From positions 484,501-548,500 of the forward strand of contig NZ_LN879430.1 in NCBI RefSeq assembly GCF_900070325.1: 64,000 nt of DNA, given 5' to 3'. The translations under genes and the position numbers were made by a program. Below the pieces are notes generated by a model that saw nothing but the letters and a program-made list of their open reading frames with translations, had not been told where the DNA came from and searched no databases. Of this stretch, positions 10,375 to 18,594 are shown piece by piece; position 1 is the stretch's first letter; each line of letters starts with the position of its first letter. This DNA is from Herbinix luporum (lineage in GTDB: Bacteria > Bacillota > Clostridia > Lachnospirales > Lachnospiraceae).

Positions 10375-10411
10375 AATTGCAGACAGTTTATATATGAAAC
10401 TGTCTGCAATT
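10375..10411 (-). promoter_or_regulatory. 15-bp hairpin between peptide gene and transporter genes
   Basis: A perfect inverted repeat (10375-10389 and 10397-10411) with a 7-base loop, 39 bases after the peptide stop codon and 37 bases before the membrane-protein start. On the minus strand it is followed by ATACATAAC rather than a run of T, so it is more likely a partial terminator or mRNA-end stabiliser than a full stop. That would let the peptide be made in excess over the transporter. Inference from position. Confidence 0.6.
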
Positions 10412-10449
10412 AAATTATATAAATACTTATATTTTTATATGTGCTTCGT

Positions 10450-10803
10450 TTAATTAGCTGCTAAACATATGAAGTCTTTATATCCAGTTCTTTCGGGAAC
10501 AAATGGATTACTATGAGTAGAGGCCATTGTAACCTTTACTTCTCCCTTTTTACCGACACCATTTGTTATTCCGGTTTTCTCCTTTTTAACCTTTTTGTCA
10601 TTTTTTACCCATACTGTTACTTTAAACCTTATACCATCTACGTAATTGTCTCGAAGTATTGAAAATAAATCTCCATCTGTATTTTCTCCACCATACCAAG
10701 TAGCTCCACCACCATTTAAAGATTCAGTTGCTGCGAATACTGAAGCTGAAAAAATTAGAATTGCTATAAATTTTGAAATGTGTATAAAATGCGCGCATAT
10801 ATA
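10450..10803 (-). pseudogene. Lactococcin-972-like secreted peptide gene with missing start codon
   Basis: On the minus strand, 10803 to 10450 reads open and encodes a hydrophobic signal segment (KFIAILIFSASVFAATES) and a mature part of about 80 residues. That part has GGGATWYGGEN, FSILRDNYVDG and FKVTVWVKN, and ends FICLAAN. The Gly-Gly-x-W-Y-G start followed by a WxY/NY-type core resembles lactococcin 972 family peptides, and the next two genes are that family's usual partners. However, the frame has no ATG, GTG or TTG and no Shine-Dalgarno. The nearest ATG (10798) is in another frame and would join the peptide only if one A of the AAAA run near 10774 were removed. It may be a frameshifted gene, a sequencing error or a rare start (ATA 10785). 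Confidence 0.6.
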
Positions 10804-10839
10804 CTATAAGCTGGACTTATATTTTCCAACATGTGTAAT

Positions 10840-10868
10840 ATATTACTACTAAAAAACATATTTGTCAA
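10840..10868 (-). promoter_or_regulatory. Sigma-A promoter of the bacteriocin locus
   Basis: On the minus strand TTGACA (10863-10868) is separated by exactly 17 bases from TAATAT (10840-10845). Transcription would start near 10833, leaving a short leader of about 35 bases before the signal-peptide region. This implies the peptide gene is, or was recently, expressed. Confidence 0.75.
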
Positions 10869-10962
10869 ATAAAGGCACTGTATTTTTTTGTTTTTTTCCA
10901 TATAAATCTATTAGTTTTTATTTATGGTATCAAGTAGGGTATTTTTTACTGTGTAGACCTTG

Positions 10963-10991
10963 TTGAAGATGGGATAAGTTTTGTTTATAAT
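10963..10991 (+). promoter_or_regulatory. Promoter of galK
   Basis: TTGAAG (10963-10968), 17-base spacer, TATAAT (10986-10991). The leader to the galK start is about 55 bases and contains AAGGAGTAAG directly before the ATG. Confidence 0.75.
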
Positions 10992-11052
10992 AAATAAATC
11001 AGATAAGAAATATTGTGGATTAAATGTAATAATGGTAAAAAAGGAGTAAGCC

Positions 11053-12240
11053 ATGAGGAATGATTTAATAGAAATATTTGAGAAAATATTCGGAACAGAG
11101 GGAGAGTATAGAGCCTACTTTGCCCCGGGTAGGGTAAATTTAATAGGAGAACATATTGATTACAATGGGGGACATGTATTTCCCTGTGCATTAACCATAG
11201 GAACCTACGGGGTGGCAAGAAAGAGAAAGGATAAAATTCTTCGTTTTTATTCCATGAACTTTAAAGAGAAGGGAATAATTGAATCCTCTATTGATAATTT
11301 AGTATATAAAAAGGAAGATGATTGGACAAATTATCCTAAGGGGGTAATCTGGGCTTTACAAAAGAAGGGTTATAAGATAGATAAGGGTATGGATATTTTG
11401 ATATACGGAAATATCCCCAATGCCTCAGGGCTTTCCTCTTCGGCTTCATTGGAAGTGCTTACGGGATTTATACTGATGAAATTATTTAATTTGGATATTA
11501 GCTTTACAGATTTGGCATTATACAGCCAATATGCCGAGAATAAATTTGTCGGTGTAAATTGTGGTATAATGGATCAGTTTGCTATTGCTATGGGAAAGAA
11601 GGACCATGGGATTTTTCTTAACACATCTAATCTTTCCTATGAATATGCCCCCCTAATATTAGCTGATGCAAAAATTGTAATCATGAATACCAATAAAAGA
11701 CGTGGTCTTGGTGATTCAAAATATAACCAAAGAAGAAGGGAATGTGAGCAGGCACTTTCCGATCTTCAGAAGGTGGTACCGGTTAAGGAGCTTGGGGACT
11801 TAACAGAAGAAGAATTTGAAGATTATAAATCAGCCATAAAAAATCCAATTCATGTAAAACGTGCAAAACATGCTGTATATGAAAATCAAAGAACAATTAA
11901 GGCAGTAAAGGCACTTAAAAATAAAGACATTGCTTTATTTGGACAACTTATGAATGACTCACACTTATCCTTGCAGCAGGATTACGAAGTTACCGGCATA
12001 GAGTTAGATACTATAGTGGAAGCTGCTTTAAGGCAGGAAGGGGTAATCGGTGCTCGTATGACCGGAGCAGGCTTTGGTGGATGTGGGGTTAGTATTGTTA
12101 AGGAAGCTGCAATCGAAAACTTTATTAAAAATGTAGGTAAGGAATATAAAGAAAAAATCGGCTATGATGCCTCCTTTTATGTGGTTGAAACCGGCAATGG
12201 TCCGGAAGTGCTAGTTGCGGATATGGTAATTTACGGTTGA
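11053..12240 (+). CDS. galK: Galactokinase
   Basis: Phosphorylates alpha-D-galactose with ATP to galactose 1-phosphate, the first Leloir step after mutarotation. GHMP-kinase hallmarks are all visible: the galactose signature GRVNLIGEHIDYNGG (residues 26-40), the phosphate-binding loop GLSSSASLEV, the catalytic Asp in NCGIMDQF, and the C-terminal GARMTGAGFGGCGVS. At 395 residues it has family length. It has its own promoter and an AAGGAG ribosome site. galE and galT are not in the window; galM is 40 kb away. Confidence 0.96.
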   Translation: MRNDLIEIFEKIFGTEGEYRAYFAPGRVNLIGEHIDYNGGHVFPCALTIGTYGVARKRKDKILRFYSMNFKEKGIIESSIDNLVYKKEDDWTNYPKGVIWALQKKGYKIDKGMDILIYGNIPNASGLSSSASLEVLTGFILMKLFNLDISFTDLALYSQYAENKFVGVNCGIMDQFAIAMGKKDHGIFLNTSNLSYEYAPLILADAKIVIMNTNKRRGLGDSKYNQRRRECEQALSDLQKVVPVKELGDLTEEEFEDYKSAIKNPIHVKRAKHAVYENQRTIKAVKALKNKDIALFGQLMNDSHLSLQQDYEVTGIELDTIVEAALRQEGVIGARMTGAGFGGCGVSIVKEAAIENFIKNVGKEYKEKIGYDASFYVVETGNGPEVLVADMVIYG

Positions 12241-12367
12241 CCCTTGTATGATTTTTGATTATAATGGATAAATCAGTAAAAGAATTTTGTAGATTTTAGT
12301 ATTTGTAGATTTAAGTAAGGGTTAATAGTACCTATCCCAGTTTGAAATTATGTTAGGAGGGGAAAAG

Positions 12368-12658
12368 TTGAAAGCAGGAAAATGTAGAAAAATAATTAAA
12401 TTAATTACCGTAACCACTAGCTTAGTAACTTTTATCAGTGCCGTTTTTAACTTTATACCAAGATCATATTTAAAATATAAATATGAAATTAATGCCGACA
12501 GGATTAAAGATGGTGCAGATGGGCCAACATCTGTCTATATAAGTGCAAAACCAAATTCGAATTTTATTCCCTTTATATGTGCTATCTTATCATTACTAGG
12601 GATTATTTATTTGACTTCTTCAAAGAGTAAATACAAGCAAAACAAAGTGAAAATTTAA
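12368..12658 (+). CDS. Small two-TM protein with GADGPTS motif (copy 1)
   Basis: A 96-residue protein starting at TTG 12368. The AGGAGGGG that precedes it lies inside the longer open frame from 12350, so the TTG is the better start. It has an N-terminal basic segment, a first TM helix (about residues 12-32), a short outside loop with KYKYEI and DGADGPTSVYIS, a second TM helix (about 64-82) and a basic tail. The GADGPTS motif is best known from the beta subunit of sodium-pumping decarboxylases (OadB), where it reads GGADGPT, but nothing else of that ~380-residue protein is present. It is followed 21 bases later by a paralogue. Function unknown. Confidence 0.7.
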   Translation: MKAGKCRKIIKLITVTTSLVTFISAVFNFIPRSYLKYKYEINADRIKDGADGPTSVYISAKPNSNFIPFICAILSLLGIIYLTSSKSKYKQNKVKI

Positions 12659-12679
12659 TTTTATCGGAGGAAATTAATA

Positions 12680-12976
12680 GTGTTTAAGACTGAAAAATCT
12701 AGACTAGTTATTTTAATACTTACTATAATAACATTACTTATAACAGTTATTGGTATTATATTTGAATACCTTTTTCCTAAGTTTATAGAATATAAATACC
12801 AAATAAAAACTGAGAATCCTGCTTCAATAGGAATTATAGGTGGTGCCGATGGACCTACATCTATCTTTATAAGTGGAACTAAGTCCGGGAATGTGCTTAC
12901 CATAATATGCGGATTAGTATCAGCTGCAGGTATTATCTATTTGCTTTTTACCAAGAAAAAAAGAATACAAAAATAG
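12680..12976 (+). CDS. Small two-TM protein with GADGPTS motif (copy 2)
   Basis: A 98-residue paralogue of the preceding gene, starting at GTG 12680 after CGGAGG. The architecture is the same: basic start, TM helix (about 10-32), the loop EYKYQIKTEN, then IGIIGGADGPTSIFISG, a second TM helix (about 72-90) and a Lys/Arg-rich end (TKKKRIQK). The motif here is closer to the OadB form than in copy 1, which has lost the first Gly. The pair ends at a terminator and may be a two-gene operon, or be read on from galK, since no terminator separates them. Function unknown; a membrane or ion-linked role is only a guess. Confidence 0.7.
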   Translation: MFKTEKSRLVILILTIITLLITVIGIIFEYLFPKFIEYKYQIKTENPASIGIIGGADGPTSIFISGTKSGNVLTIICGLVSAAGIIYLLFTKKKRIQK

Positions 12977-12989
12977 AAGTAGTTATATA

Positions 12990-13015
12990 AGCAGTCCTTA
13001 TGGGCTGCTTTTTAT
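12990..13015 (+). terminator. Terminator after the GADGPTS pair
   Basis: AGCAGTCC and GGGCTGCT form an 8-bp stem (one G-U pair) with a TTAT loop, followed by TTTTATAAT. Confidence 0.75.
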
Positions 13016-13210
13016 AATAATTGATATAATTATGGAGTAAAAAATTTAAAAAGAGTAAAAAATACATTTACTTTACTAATAAAATCTGCCATGATTTATT
13101 GGAGCATAAAAGAACATAAACAGATAAATACAATTGAGTTTACAATGGTTTCATAGTAGAATGATTGTTGTCTGTATGGGATATATATAATTATAAGAGA
13201 GGTAAGACCA

Positions 13211-14545
13211 TTGGAACTAGGGACAAAGAAGATATCAAAACTATTATGGCAGCTAAGTATACCGGCTATTCTTGGCATGCTTAGCAGTGCTATCTTTAAT
13301 ATTGTAGATAGAATTTTTGTGGCTAAAATCAATTCTAATGCACTGACAGCCGTTGGTATAACTATGCCGGTACAGATTATACAGATGGCCTTTATTTTAT
13401 TAATTGGCATAGGCACATCAGCTTTAATTTCTATAAAGCTGGGAGAGGGCAAGAAAGATGAAGCAGAAGATATACTTTTCATTGCTTTAAAGTATATTGT
13501 GATCTTTTTACTTGTCTTTGCCATCTTGTTTATGGTATTTTTGAATCCTATTTTATCTTTGTTTTCAATTTCCGAAGATGTCATGCCATATGCCAAAGAT
13601 TATATAGTTATTATTATTTTAGGCTCTGTAATTGGAATTCCGGGATATTGCCTAAACAATTCCCTAAGGTCAATCGGAAAATCAAAAGTTTCAATGAAAA
13701 TAATTATTGTAACTTCTGTTATGAATATTATATTGGATCCGATTTTTATTTTTCTATTTAAGATGGGAATTGCAGGGGCAGCCATAGCCACAGTAATTTC
13801 ACAGACAACTTTAACTGTCTATGTTATATATGCTTTTATAAAAAGAGAAGATTTTGCCATAAACCTAAAATTTAGAAGGGTAAAGGACGAATGGATTTTA
13901 TTAAAAGAAAGCCTTAGGATGGGCCTGCCTTCCTTCTATGTGCAGATATTAGCTGCAGCAGTTAATTTGTTTCTAAATAACAGTTTGCTAAAATACGGTA
14001 CAGATCTTGATGTGGCTGCCCTAACCATTATGTCAAGTATATTTAGCTTTTATCATATGGTTGTAGTAGGCTTAGTTCAAGGTAATAATGCAATATGCGG
14101 TTATAATTGGGGAGCAAAGCTTTATGGAAGAGTTTTAAAATCCTTAAAATTGGCATTGTTTTTCTCCTTTTTATTATCATTATTCCTATTCTTATTAGTT
14201 GTACTATTTCCTCAATTATTGGTAACTATATTTACTGATGATCAAATGCTGATTAGACAAACTGCATCAGGTATTAGGTATTATTTATTTATGTTGCCTA
14301 TTATGGGGCCACAGGCTGTAAGCTCACAATATTTTCAAGTGGTGGGTAAATCTAAGCTTAGTAGTTTTTTGGCCTTTTTTAGATATGGCATCATCATTAT
14401 TCCTTCAATTATAATCCTAGCTCCCAAAATAGGAGTAAAAGGAATATATATCAGCAATGCCATTTCTGACGGCATCGCCGGTTTGATTGCTGTCATATAT
14501 ATTATGGCGGAAATTGTTAGATTAAAAAGAATGGAGGCTGCTTGA
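13211..14545 (+). CDS. MATE family efflux transporter
   Basis: A 444-residue multidrug/toxin extrusion transporter that exports cationic compounds using Na+ or H+. The two-fold repeated MATE fold is clear. The N-terminal half starts KLLWQLSIPAILGMLSSAIFNIVDRIFVAK, and the second half has the corresponding MGLPSFYVQILAAAVNLFLNN. About 12 hydrophobic helices are visible, with GYNWGAK in the second half. The MepA-like subgroup is most likely. The start is TTG 13211 after AGAGAGGTAAG. Its stop is only 12 bases from the remnant of a peptide-transport ATPase, so it lies at the edge of a damaged region. Confidence 0.9.
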   Translation: MELGTKKISKLLWQLSIPAILGMLSSAIFNIVDRIFVAKINSNALTAVGITMPVQIIQMAFILLIGIGTSALISIKLGEGKKDEAEDILFIALKYIVIFLLVFAILFMVFLNPILSLFSISEDVMPYAKDYIVIIILGSVIGIPGYCLNNSLRSIGKSKVSMKIIIVTSVMNIILDPIFIFLFKMGIAGAAIATVISQTTLTVYVIYAFIKREDFAINLKFRRVKDEWILLKESLRMGLPSFYVQILAAAVNLFLNNSLLKYGTDLDVAALTIMSSIFSFYHMVVVGLVQGNNAICGYNWGAKLYGRVLKSLKLALFFSFLLSLFLFLLVVLFPQLLVTIFTDDQMLIRQTASGIRYYLFMLPIMGPQAVSSQYFQVVGKSKLSSFLAFFRYGIIIIPSIIILAPKIGVKGIYISNAISDGIAGLIAVIYIMAEIVRLKRMEAA

Positions 14546-14557
14546 TTTAATATTTGA

Positions 14558-14737
14558 CAAATATCTTCTATATCGGGAACTGTACCTGAAAGATATCAAG
14601 ATATAGAAGGTTGCAGATTTTATGGACGGTGCCCCTATGGTGTCCCCGCTTGCAAAGATATACAGGTTTATTCTGAGATTAAACCGGGACATTTAGTTAG
14701 ATGCCACCGAGCCGGAAAGGGGGAACTTCTTACTTGA
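14558..14737 (+). pseudogene. C-terminal remnant of a dipeptide/oligopeptide ABC ATPase (dppD/oppD)
   Basis: Directly after the MATE stop, 59 codons read SGTVPERYQDIEGCRFYGRC, then PYGVPACK and [15 protein letters not shown]. This is the conserved oligopeptide-transport C-terminal domain, with the GCRF-x2-RCPY cysteine pattern found also at the end of the next gene. The Walker motifs and the whole nucleotide-binding domain are missing, and the frame is closed by TGA at 14555. The remnant stop overlaps the TTG start of dppF (TTGA), preserving the original coupled operon joint. The rest of the gene, and any binding-protein gene upstream, appears to have been lost. Confidence 0.85.
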
Positions 14738-15741
14738 GTGAAATTTATAAAAGAAAGCCTCTGCTTATTGTGGAAGGTTTAAAGAAATATTATCCGCAAA
14801 GAGGTTCGGTAATAGGAAAAAACAGACCTGTAATCCATGCGGTAGACGGAGTTGATTTGGAAATATATGAGGGAGAAACCCTTGGAATTGTAGGTGAATC
14901 CGGATGTGGCAAGTCCACTATTGGACGCCAGATTGTAGCCCTGGAGAGACCCACTTCAGGGCGTATTATTTATCAGGGACAGGTTATATCTGATATGGCA
15001 TCCTCCAATCTTCGTAAAATCAGAACAGGTCTGCAGATGGTCTTTCAAGATACTACATCTTCCTTAAATCCAAGGAAGCAGGTTTATGATATATTGGCAG
15101 CCCCTATGCTTTATCATGGGATTGTGACAAGGGATAGGTTAGATGAGGAAATTAATAAGCTTTTAGAACTGGTAGGTTTATCAAAGAATATGAAATATAG
15201 ATATCCCCATGAGTTTTCCGGGGGACAAAGACAAAGAATAGGAATTGCCAAGGCTCTGTCTGTAAAACCAAGACTTATAGTATGTGACGAACCGGTCAGT
15301 GCCTTGGATGTATCGGTTCAGGCACAAATATTAAATCTTTTAAAACAGCTGCAGGAAGAGTTGAAATTAACTTATGTATTTATCGCCCATGGCCTTGGAG
15401 CTGTTCGTTATGTAAGCAATCGTATTGCTATAATGTATTTGGGTAAAATCGTTGAAATAGCTGAAACAAAGGAATTATTTGATAATCCCGTACATCCTTA
15501 TACAAAGGCCTTATTTGATGCCTCACCCTTGCCTGATCCTAGTCTTAGAAAAAGAGAGAGGATTGTTTTAAAAGGAGAAATTCCTTCAGCCATACAACCC
15601 CCTAAAGGCTGTAGATTCCACACCAGATGTCCCTATGCCATAGAATCCTGTAAAGTTAATGATCCGGATTTACTGGCTATAAGATTCGGAAGTAACCATA
15701 AGGCGGCATGTCCGGTAATGCAGGCAGGAGGGGAACGATAA
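14734..15741 (+). CDS. Peptide ABC transporter ATP-binding protein (DppF/OppF type)
   Basis: A 335-residue ATPase of the peptide/nickel importer family. It has Walker [10 protein letters not shown] (54-62), the Q-loop in MVFQDT, signature [10 protein letters not shown], Walker [13 protein letters not shown] and a C-terminal oligopeptide domain with [11 protein letters not shown] chose TTG 14734, which overlaps the stop of the dppD remnant (TTGA) and lies 9 bases after AAGGGGGAA; the upstream ATG 14701 lies inside dppD. An unusual point is that the usual VTHD/ISHD switch reads IAHGLG, with Asp replaced by Gly after the switch His. The partner ATPase is only a remnant, so the transporter may work with one ATPase or be inactive. 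Confidence 0.9.
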   Translation: MSEIYKRKPLLIVEGLKKYYPQRGSVIGKNRPVIHAVDGVDLEIYEGETLGIVGESGCGKSTIGRQIVALERPTSGRIIYQGQVISDMASSNLRKIRTGLQMVFQDTTSSLNPRKQVYDILAAPMLYHGIVTRDRLDEEINKLLELVGLSKNMKYRYPHEFSGGQRQRIGIAKALSVKPRLIVCDEPVSALDVSVQAQILNLLKQLQEELKLTYVFIAHGLGAVRYVSNRIAIMYLGKIVEIAETKELFDNPVHPYTKALFDASPLPDPSLRKRERIVLKGEIPSAIQPPKGCRFHTRCPYAIESCKVNDPDLLAIRFGSNHKAACPVMQAGGER

Positions 15742-16685
15742 TGTTTAGATATATACTTAAAAGAATTTTGATTGCCATACCTGTTCTTATTGGCATTACA
15801 ATTCTTGATTTTGCAATTATGAACCTGGCTGGAAGTCCCTTAGAAATGATGTTAGGGCCTAAGACTACGGAGGCTGCATTGGAGGCAAAAGCTATCCAGC
15901 TGGGGCTTGATAAACCCATATATGTTCAATATTTTGTTTGGCTTAAAAATGTATTACAGGGGAACTTAGGTTATTCCATAAAAAGCTATCAACCGGTCAG
16001 TAAGTTAATAGGTGATCATTTGGGTCCAACCCTTTTACTAATGGGAACTTCCTTATTACTGGGCTTGGCAATTGCCATCCCTCTTGGGATTTATAGTGCG
16101 GTTCATAGATATAAGAAAAGAGATTATGCTTTAGTGACTATGTCCTTTTTTGGTACCAGTGTGCCAAGTTTTTTTCTTTCTTTAATATTTATTTACTTAT
16201 TCACAGTAAAAATGGGTTGGCTTCCTTCTAGTGGTATGAAAACTGCAGGAGGAGACGGAGGAATTCTTGATATATTAAGGCATATGGTTATGCCTGTTTT
16301 AGTTTTAGCCATATCTATTACCGGTTCAAATATCCGTTATGTCAGAAGTGCTGTTTTGGAAATCTTACAGAAGGAATATGTTCGTACTGCAAAATCTAAA
16401 GGAATCGGACGGTTTCTAGTTATCAATAAGCATGCCCTAAGAAATGCCTTAATACCTATTGTAACTGTGATTGGTATGCAGATACCTACGCTTTTTGGTG
16501 GAGCTGTTATTATTGAACAGATTTTTAGTTGGCCGGGTCTTGGTCTTATTACTATGAATGCAATCTTAAACAGGGACTACCCTGTTATTATGGGAGTGGC
16601 TCTTTTAACTGCTGTGGTGGTACTTGCAGCTAATCTTATTACAGATATAATATATGCATTAGTAGACCCTACTATTAAATATTAA
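15741..16685 (+). CDS. Peptide ABC transporter permease (DppB type)
   Basis: A 314-residue inner-membrane permease. The ATG at 15741 overlaps the TAA of the ATPase gene (TAATG), with AGGAGGGG just upstream. The N-terminus [20 protein letters not shown] is typical of DppB/OppB proteins. Six TM helices are visible, and the coupling loop ends EYVRTAKSKGIG followed by KHALRNALIPIVT, the EAA motif of this class. It pairs with the DppC-like permease encoded next. Confidence 0.92.
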   Translation: MFRYILKRILIAIPVLIGITILDFAIMNLAGSPLEMMLGPKTTEAALEAKAIQLGLDKPIYVQYFVWLKNVLQGNLGYSIKSYQPVSKLIGDHLGPTLLLMGTSLLLGLAIAIPLGIYSAVHRYKKRDYALVTMSFFGTSVPSFFLSLIFIYLFTVKMGWLPSSGMKTAGGDGGILDILRHMVMPVLVLAISITGSNIRYVRSAVLEILQKEYVRTAKSKGIGRFLVINKHALRNALIPIVTVIGMQIPTLFGGAVIIEQIFSWPGLGLITMNAILNRDYPVIMGVALLTAVVVLAANLITDIIYALVDPTIKY

Positions 16686-16745
16686 AAAAGATATAAATTA
16701 AATGGTCAACAAAGGAAAAATTGCAACACAGAAATGGAGTTTACT

Positions 16746-17621
16746 ATGAAGCAGAAATCTGATATATCAGAGAATAAACATGGCAGCCTAAAGATGATTG
16801 TGAAACGTTTTAGGAAACATAAGCTGGCAGTGGCAAGCCTTTATTTTCTTGGATTTATGACAATACTTGCCCTACTTGCCCCCTTAATTGCCCCATATGA
16901 TCCAAATCAGGTAAGTACATCATTTTCCATGCCTCCCTCTCCGAAACATTGGCTTGGTACGGATCAAATCGGCAGGGATATGTTTAGCAGGCTTTTATAT
17001 GCAAGCAGAATATCTTTGTTTGTGGGCTTTTCTGTAACGGTTATATCTACATTAATCGGTGTTATCCTGGGGCTTGTTGCCGGATATTTTGGTGGCTGGG
17101 TTGATATTCTTATAATGCGTATAACTGATATTATTATGTCATTTCCTTATATGCTTTTGGTATTGGTGGCAGCGGCCATATTTGAGCCGGGTTTGTGGAA
17201 TATTATTCTTATTTTGGGATTTGTAGATTGGCCCGGTGCAGCCAGATTAGTTCGGGGCAATGTACTGTCACTGAGGGAAACTACTTTTGTTAAAGGAAAT
17301 ATTGTAGCCGGAATGCCAAATGGTTATATTCTGTTTTCTGAGATTTTGCCTAATACGGTAGGCCCTATCTTGGTATATGCCACATCCGTATTTGCCTATT
17401 CCATATTAGATGAGGCTGCTTTAAGTTTTCTGGGAATGGGTGTACAGTCTCCTACGGCAAGTTTGGGAAATATTTTGAACGGAGCCGAGTCCATAACTAT
17501 ACTTACCAGTAAGTTTTGGCTATGGGTGCCGGCAGGTGTTGTGATAATATTATTGGTGGTAAGTATTAATTTTATTGGTGATGCCTTGCGGGATGCCATT
17601 GACCCTTCGGCTAAGGAATAA
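16746..17621 (+). CDS. Peptide ABC transporter permease (DppC type)
   Basis: A 291-residue permease. Start ATG 16746 lies 7 bases after GGAG; an in-frame ATG at 16734 overlaps that site. The N-terminal cytoplasmic segment RFRKHKLAVASLYFL, then APYDPNQ and HWLGTDQIGRDMFSRLLYASR, are hallmarks of DppC/OppC. Five to six TM helices follow, with an EAA-like loop and DEAALSFLGMG near the end. It closes the operon remnant. No solute-binding protein follows. Confidence 0.92.
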   Translation: MKQKSDISENKHGSLKMIVKRFRKHKLAVASLYFLGFMTILALLAPLIAPYDPNQVSTSFSMPPSPKHWLGTDQIGRDMFSRLLYASRISLFVGFSVTVISTLIGVILGLVAGYFGGWVDILIMRITDIIMSFPYMLLVLVAAAIFEPGLWNIILILGFVDWPGAARLVRGNVLSLRETTFVKGNIVAGMPNGYILFSEILPNTVGPILVYATSVFAYSILDEAALSFLGMGVQSPTASLGNILNGAESITILTSKFWLWVPAGVVIILLVVSINFIGDALRDAIDPSAKE

Positions 17622-17671
17622 AGATAATGTAATTTTAAGGTTAAATTTTCAGATAATGGATAGAATAATAT

Positions 17672-17727
17672 ATAAAGGGGTTGCCTTACAAAGTGGGATT
17701 AAAACCGCTGTTAGGTAACCCTTTATT
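17672..17727 (+). terminator. Imperfect hairpin after dppC
   Basis: ATAAAGGGGTTGCCTTACA (17672-17690) pairs imperfectly with TGTTAGGTAACCCTTTAT (about 17710-17727). It is followed by TAATTTAGC, so the T run is poor. Probable end of the peptide-transport transcript. Confidence 0.5.
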
Positions 17728-17840
17728 AATTTAGCTTGGTTCATTGCCATTAAATTACAAAATATCTTGTGGAAATATACGAAGAATATAAGAACTATCT
17801 TTAGGTATTCCTACAAAATTAACGAAAATAAGAAAAACAA

Positions 17841-17870
17841 CTGACAAAATGTTCAAACTTCTGTTAATAT
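17841..17870 (+). promoter_or_regulatory. Promoter of the CarD-family gene
   Basis: CTGACA (17841-17846), 18-base spacer, TAATAT (17865-17870), about 45 bases before the ATG. Confidence 0.6.
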
Positions 17871-17913
17871 ATATATAGGAGAAGATAAACCTGCATATGT
17901 TAGGAGGGAAAAG

Positions 17914-18426
17914 ATGTTTGAAATAGGCGATTATATTATTTACGGTAACCATGGTGTATGTAGGGTGGAGGATATAGGTGGCCTTAATATACCCGGTGTT
18001 GACCAAAGTAAGAAATGCTACACACTTCAACCGGTGTTTTCCAAATCAAGTACTTTATATACCCCTGTAGATAATGACAAGGTAGTAATGAGAAGAGTAA
18101 TAAGCAATGAAGAAGCCTTGGAATTGATTGAGCAAATTCCTGATATCTCATTAATTGGGGTAGAAAATGATAAACAAAGAGAAGAGGCCTATAAGGAAGC
18201 TTTAAGACACCACGATTGCAAGGATTGGATTAAAATAATTAAGACCCTGTATGTAAGGAAACAGGAACGTTTATCTCAAGGAAAAAAACTTACATTTACT
18301 GATGAAAAATATTTGAATATTGCCAAGGATTGCTTGTTTGGTGAACTATCCATTGCTATGGATATGAACAGAGAAGAAGTTGAAGACTTGATTTCTGAAC
18401 GTTTAGAAGAAGTTAATCTGGTATAA
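17914..18426 (+). CDS. CarD family transcriptional regulator
   Basis: A 170-residue protein whose N-terminal Tudor-like domain (FEIGDYIIYGNHGVCRVEDI, residues 2-21 and on to ~65) matches the CarD/TRCF RNA-polymerase-interaction domain. The rest is helical (ISNEEALELIEQ to the end), as in CarD proteins that contact the RNAP beta subunit and promoter DNA and tune initiation, often of rRNA genes. Family length is about 160-170. The ATG follows TTAGGAGGGAAAAG, a near-perfect ribosome site. It is monocistronic: own promoter and a hairpin after the stop. Which promoters it acts on cannot be read from here. Confidence 0.9.
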   Translation: MFEIGDYIIYGNHGVCRVEDIGGLNIPGVDQSKKCYTLQPVFSKSSTLYTPVDNDKVVMRRVISNEEALELIEQIPDISLIGVENDKQREEAYKEALRHHDCKDWIKIIKTLYVRKQERLSQGKKLTFTDEKYLNIAKDCLFGELSIAMDMNREEVEDLISERLEEVNLV

Positions 18427-18427
18427 A

Positions 18428-18462
18428 TCAAAGGTTATATCCTTAAGGGGTATAACCTTTGA
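18428..18462 (+). terminator. Terminator-like hairpin after carD
   Basis: Perfect 12-bp stem (18428-18439 with 18451-18462) and an 11-base loop. It is followed by CTTATATTCTTT, a weak T-rich tail. Confidence 0.65.
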
Positions 18463-18594
18463 CTTATATTCTTTATAAATATATTTTATTTGTTCTATGG
18501 TACAAAATTTGTTAATATTAAGTAAGAGTTTTTTAATGACAAATGATAAGAGAGGTATTTTTGTATCTTATAAGCTAAAGGAGAATAACGACTT

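Noticed and set aside
10646-10852. A 68-codon plus-strand frame opposite the bacteriocin peptide
   Set aside because: It is antisense to the signal-peptide and mature region, with no family likeness and no promoter.
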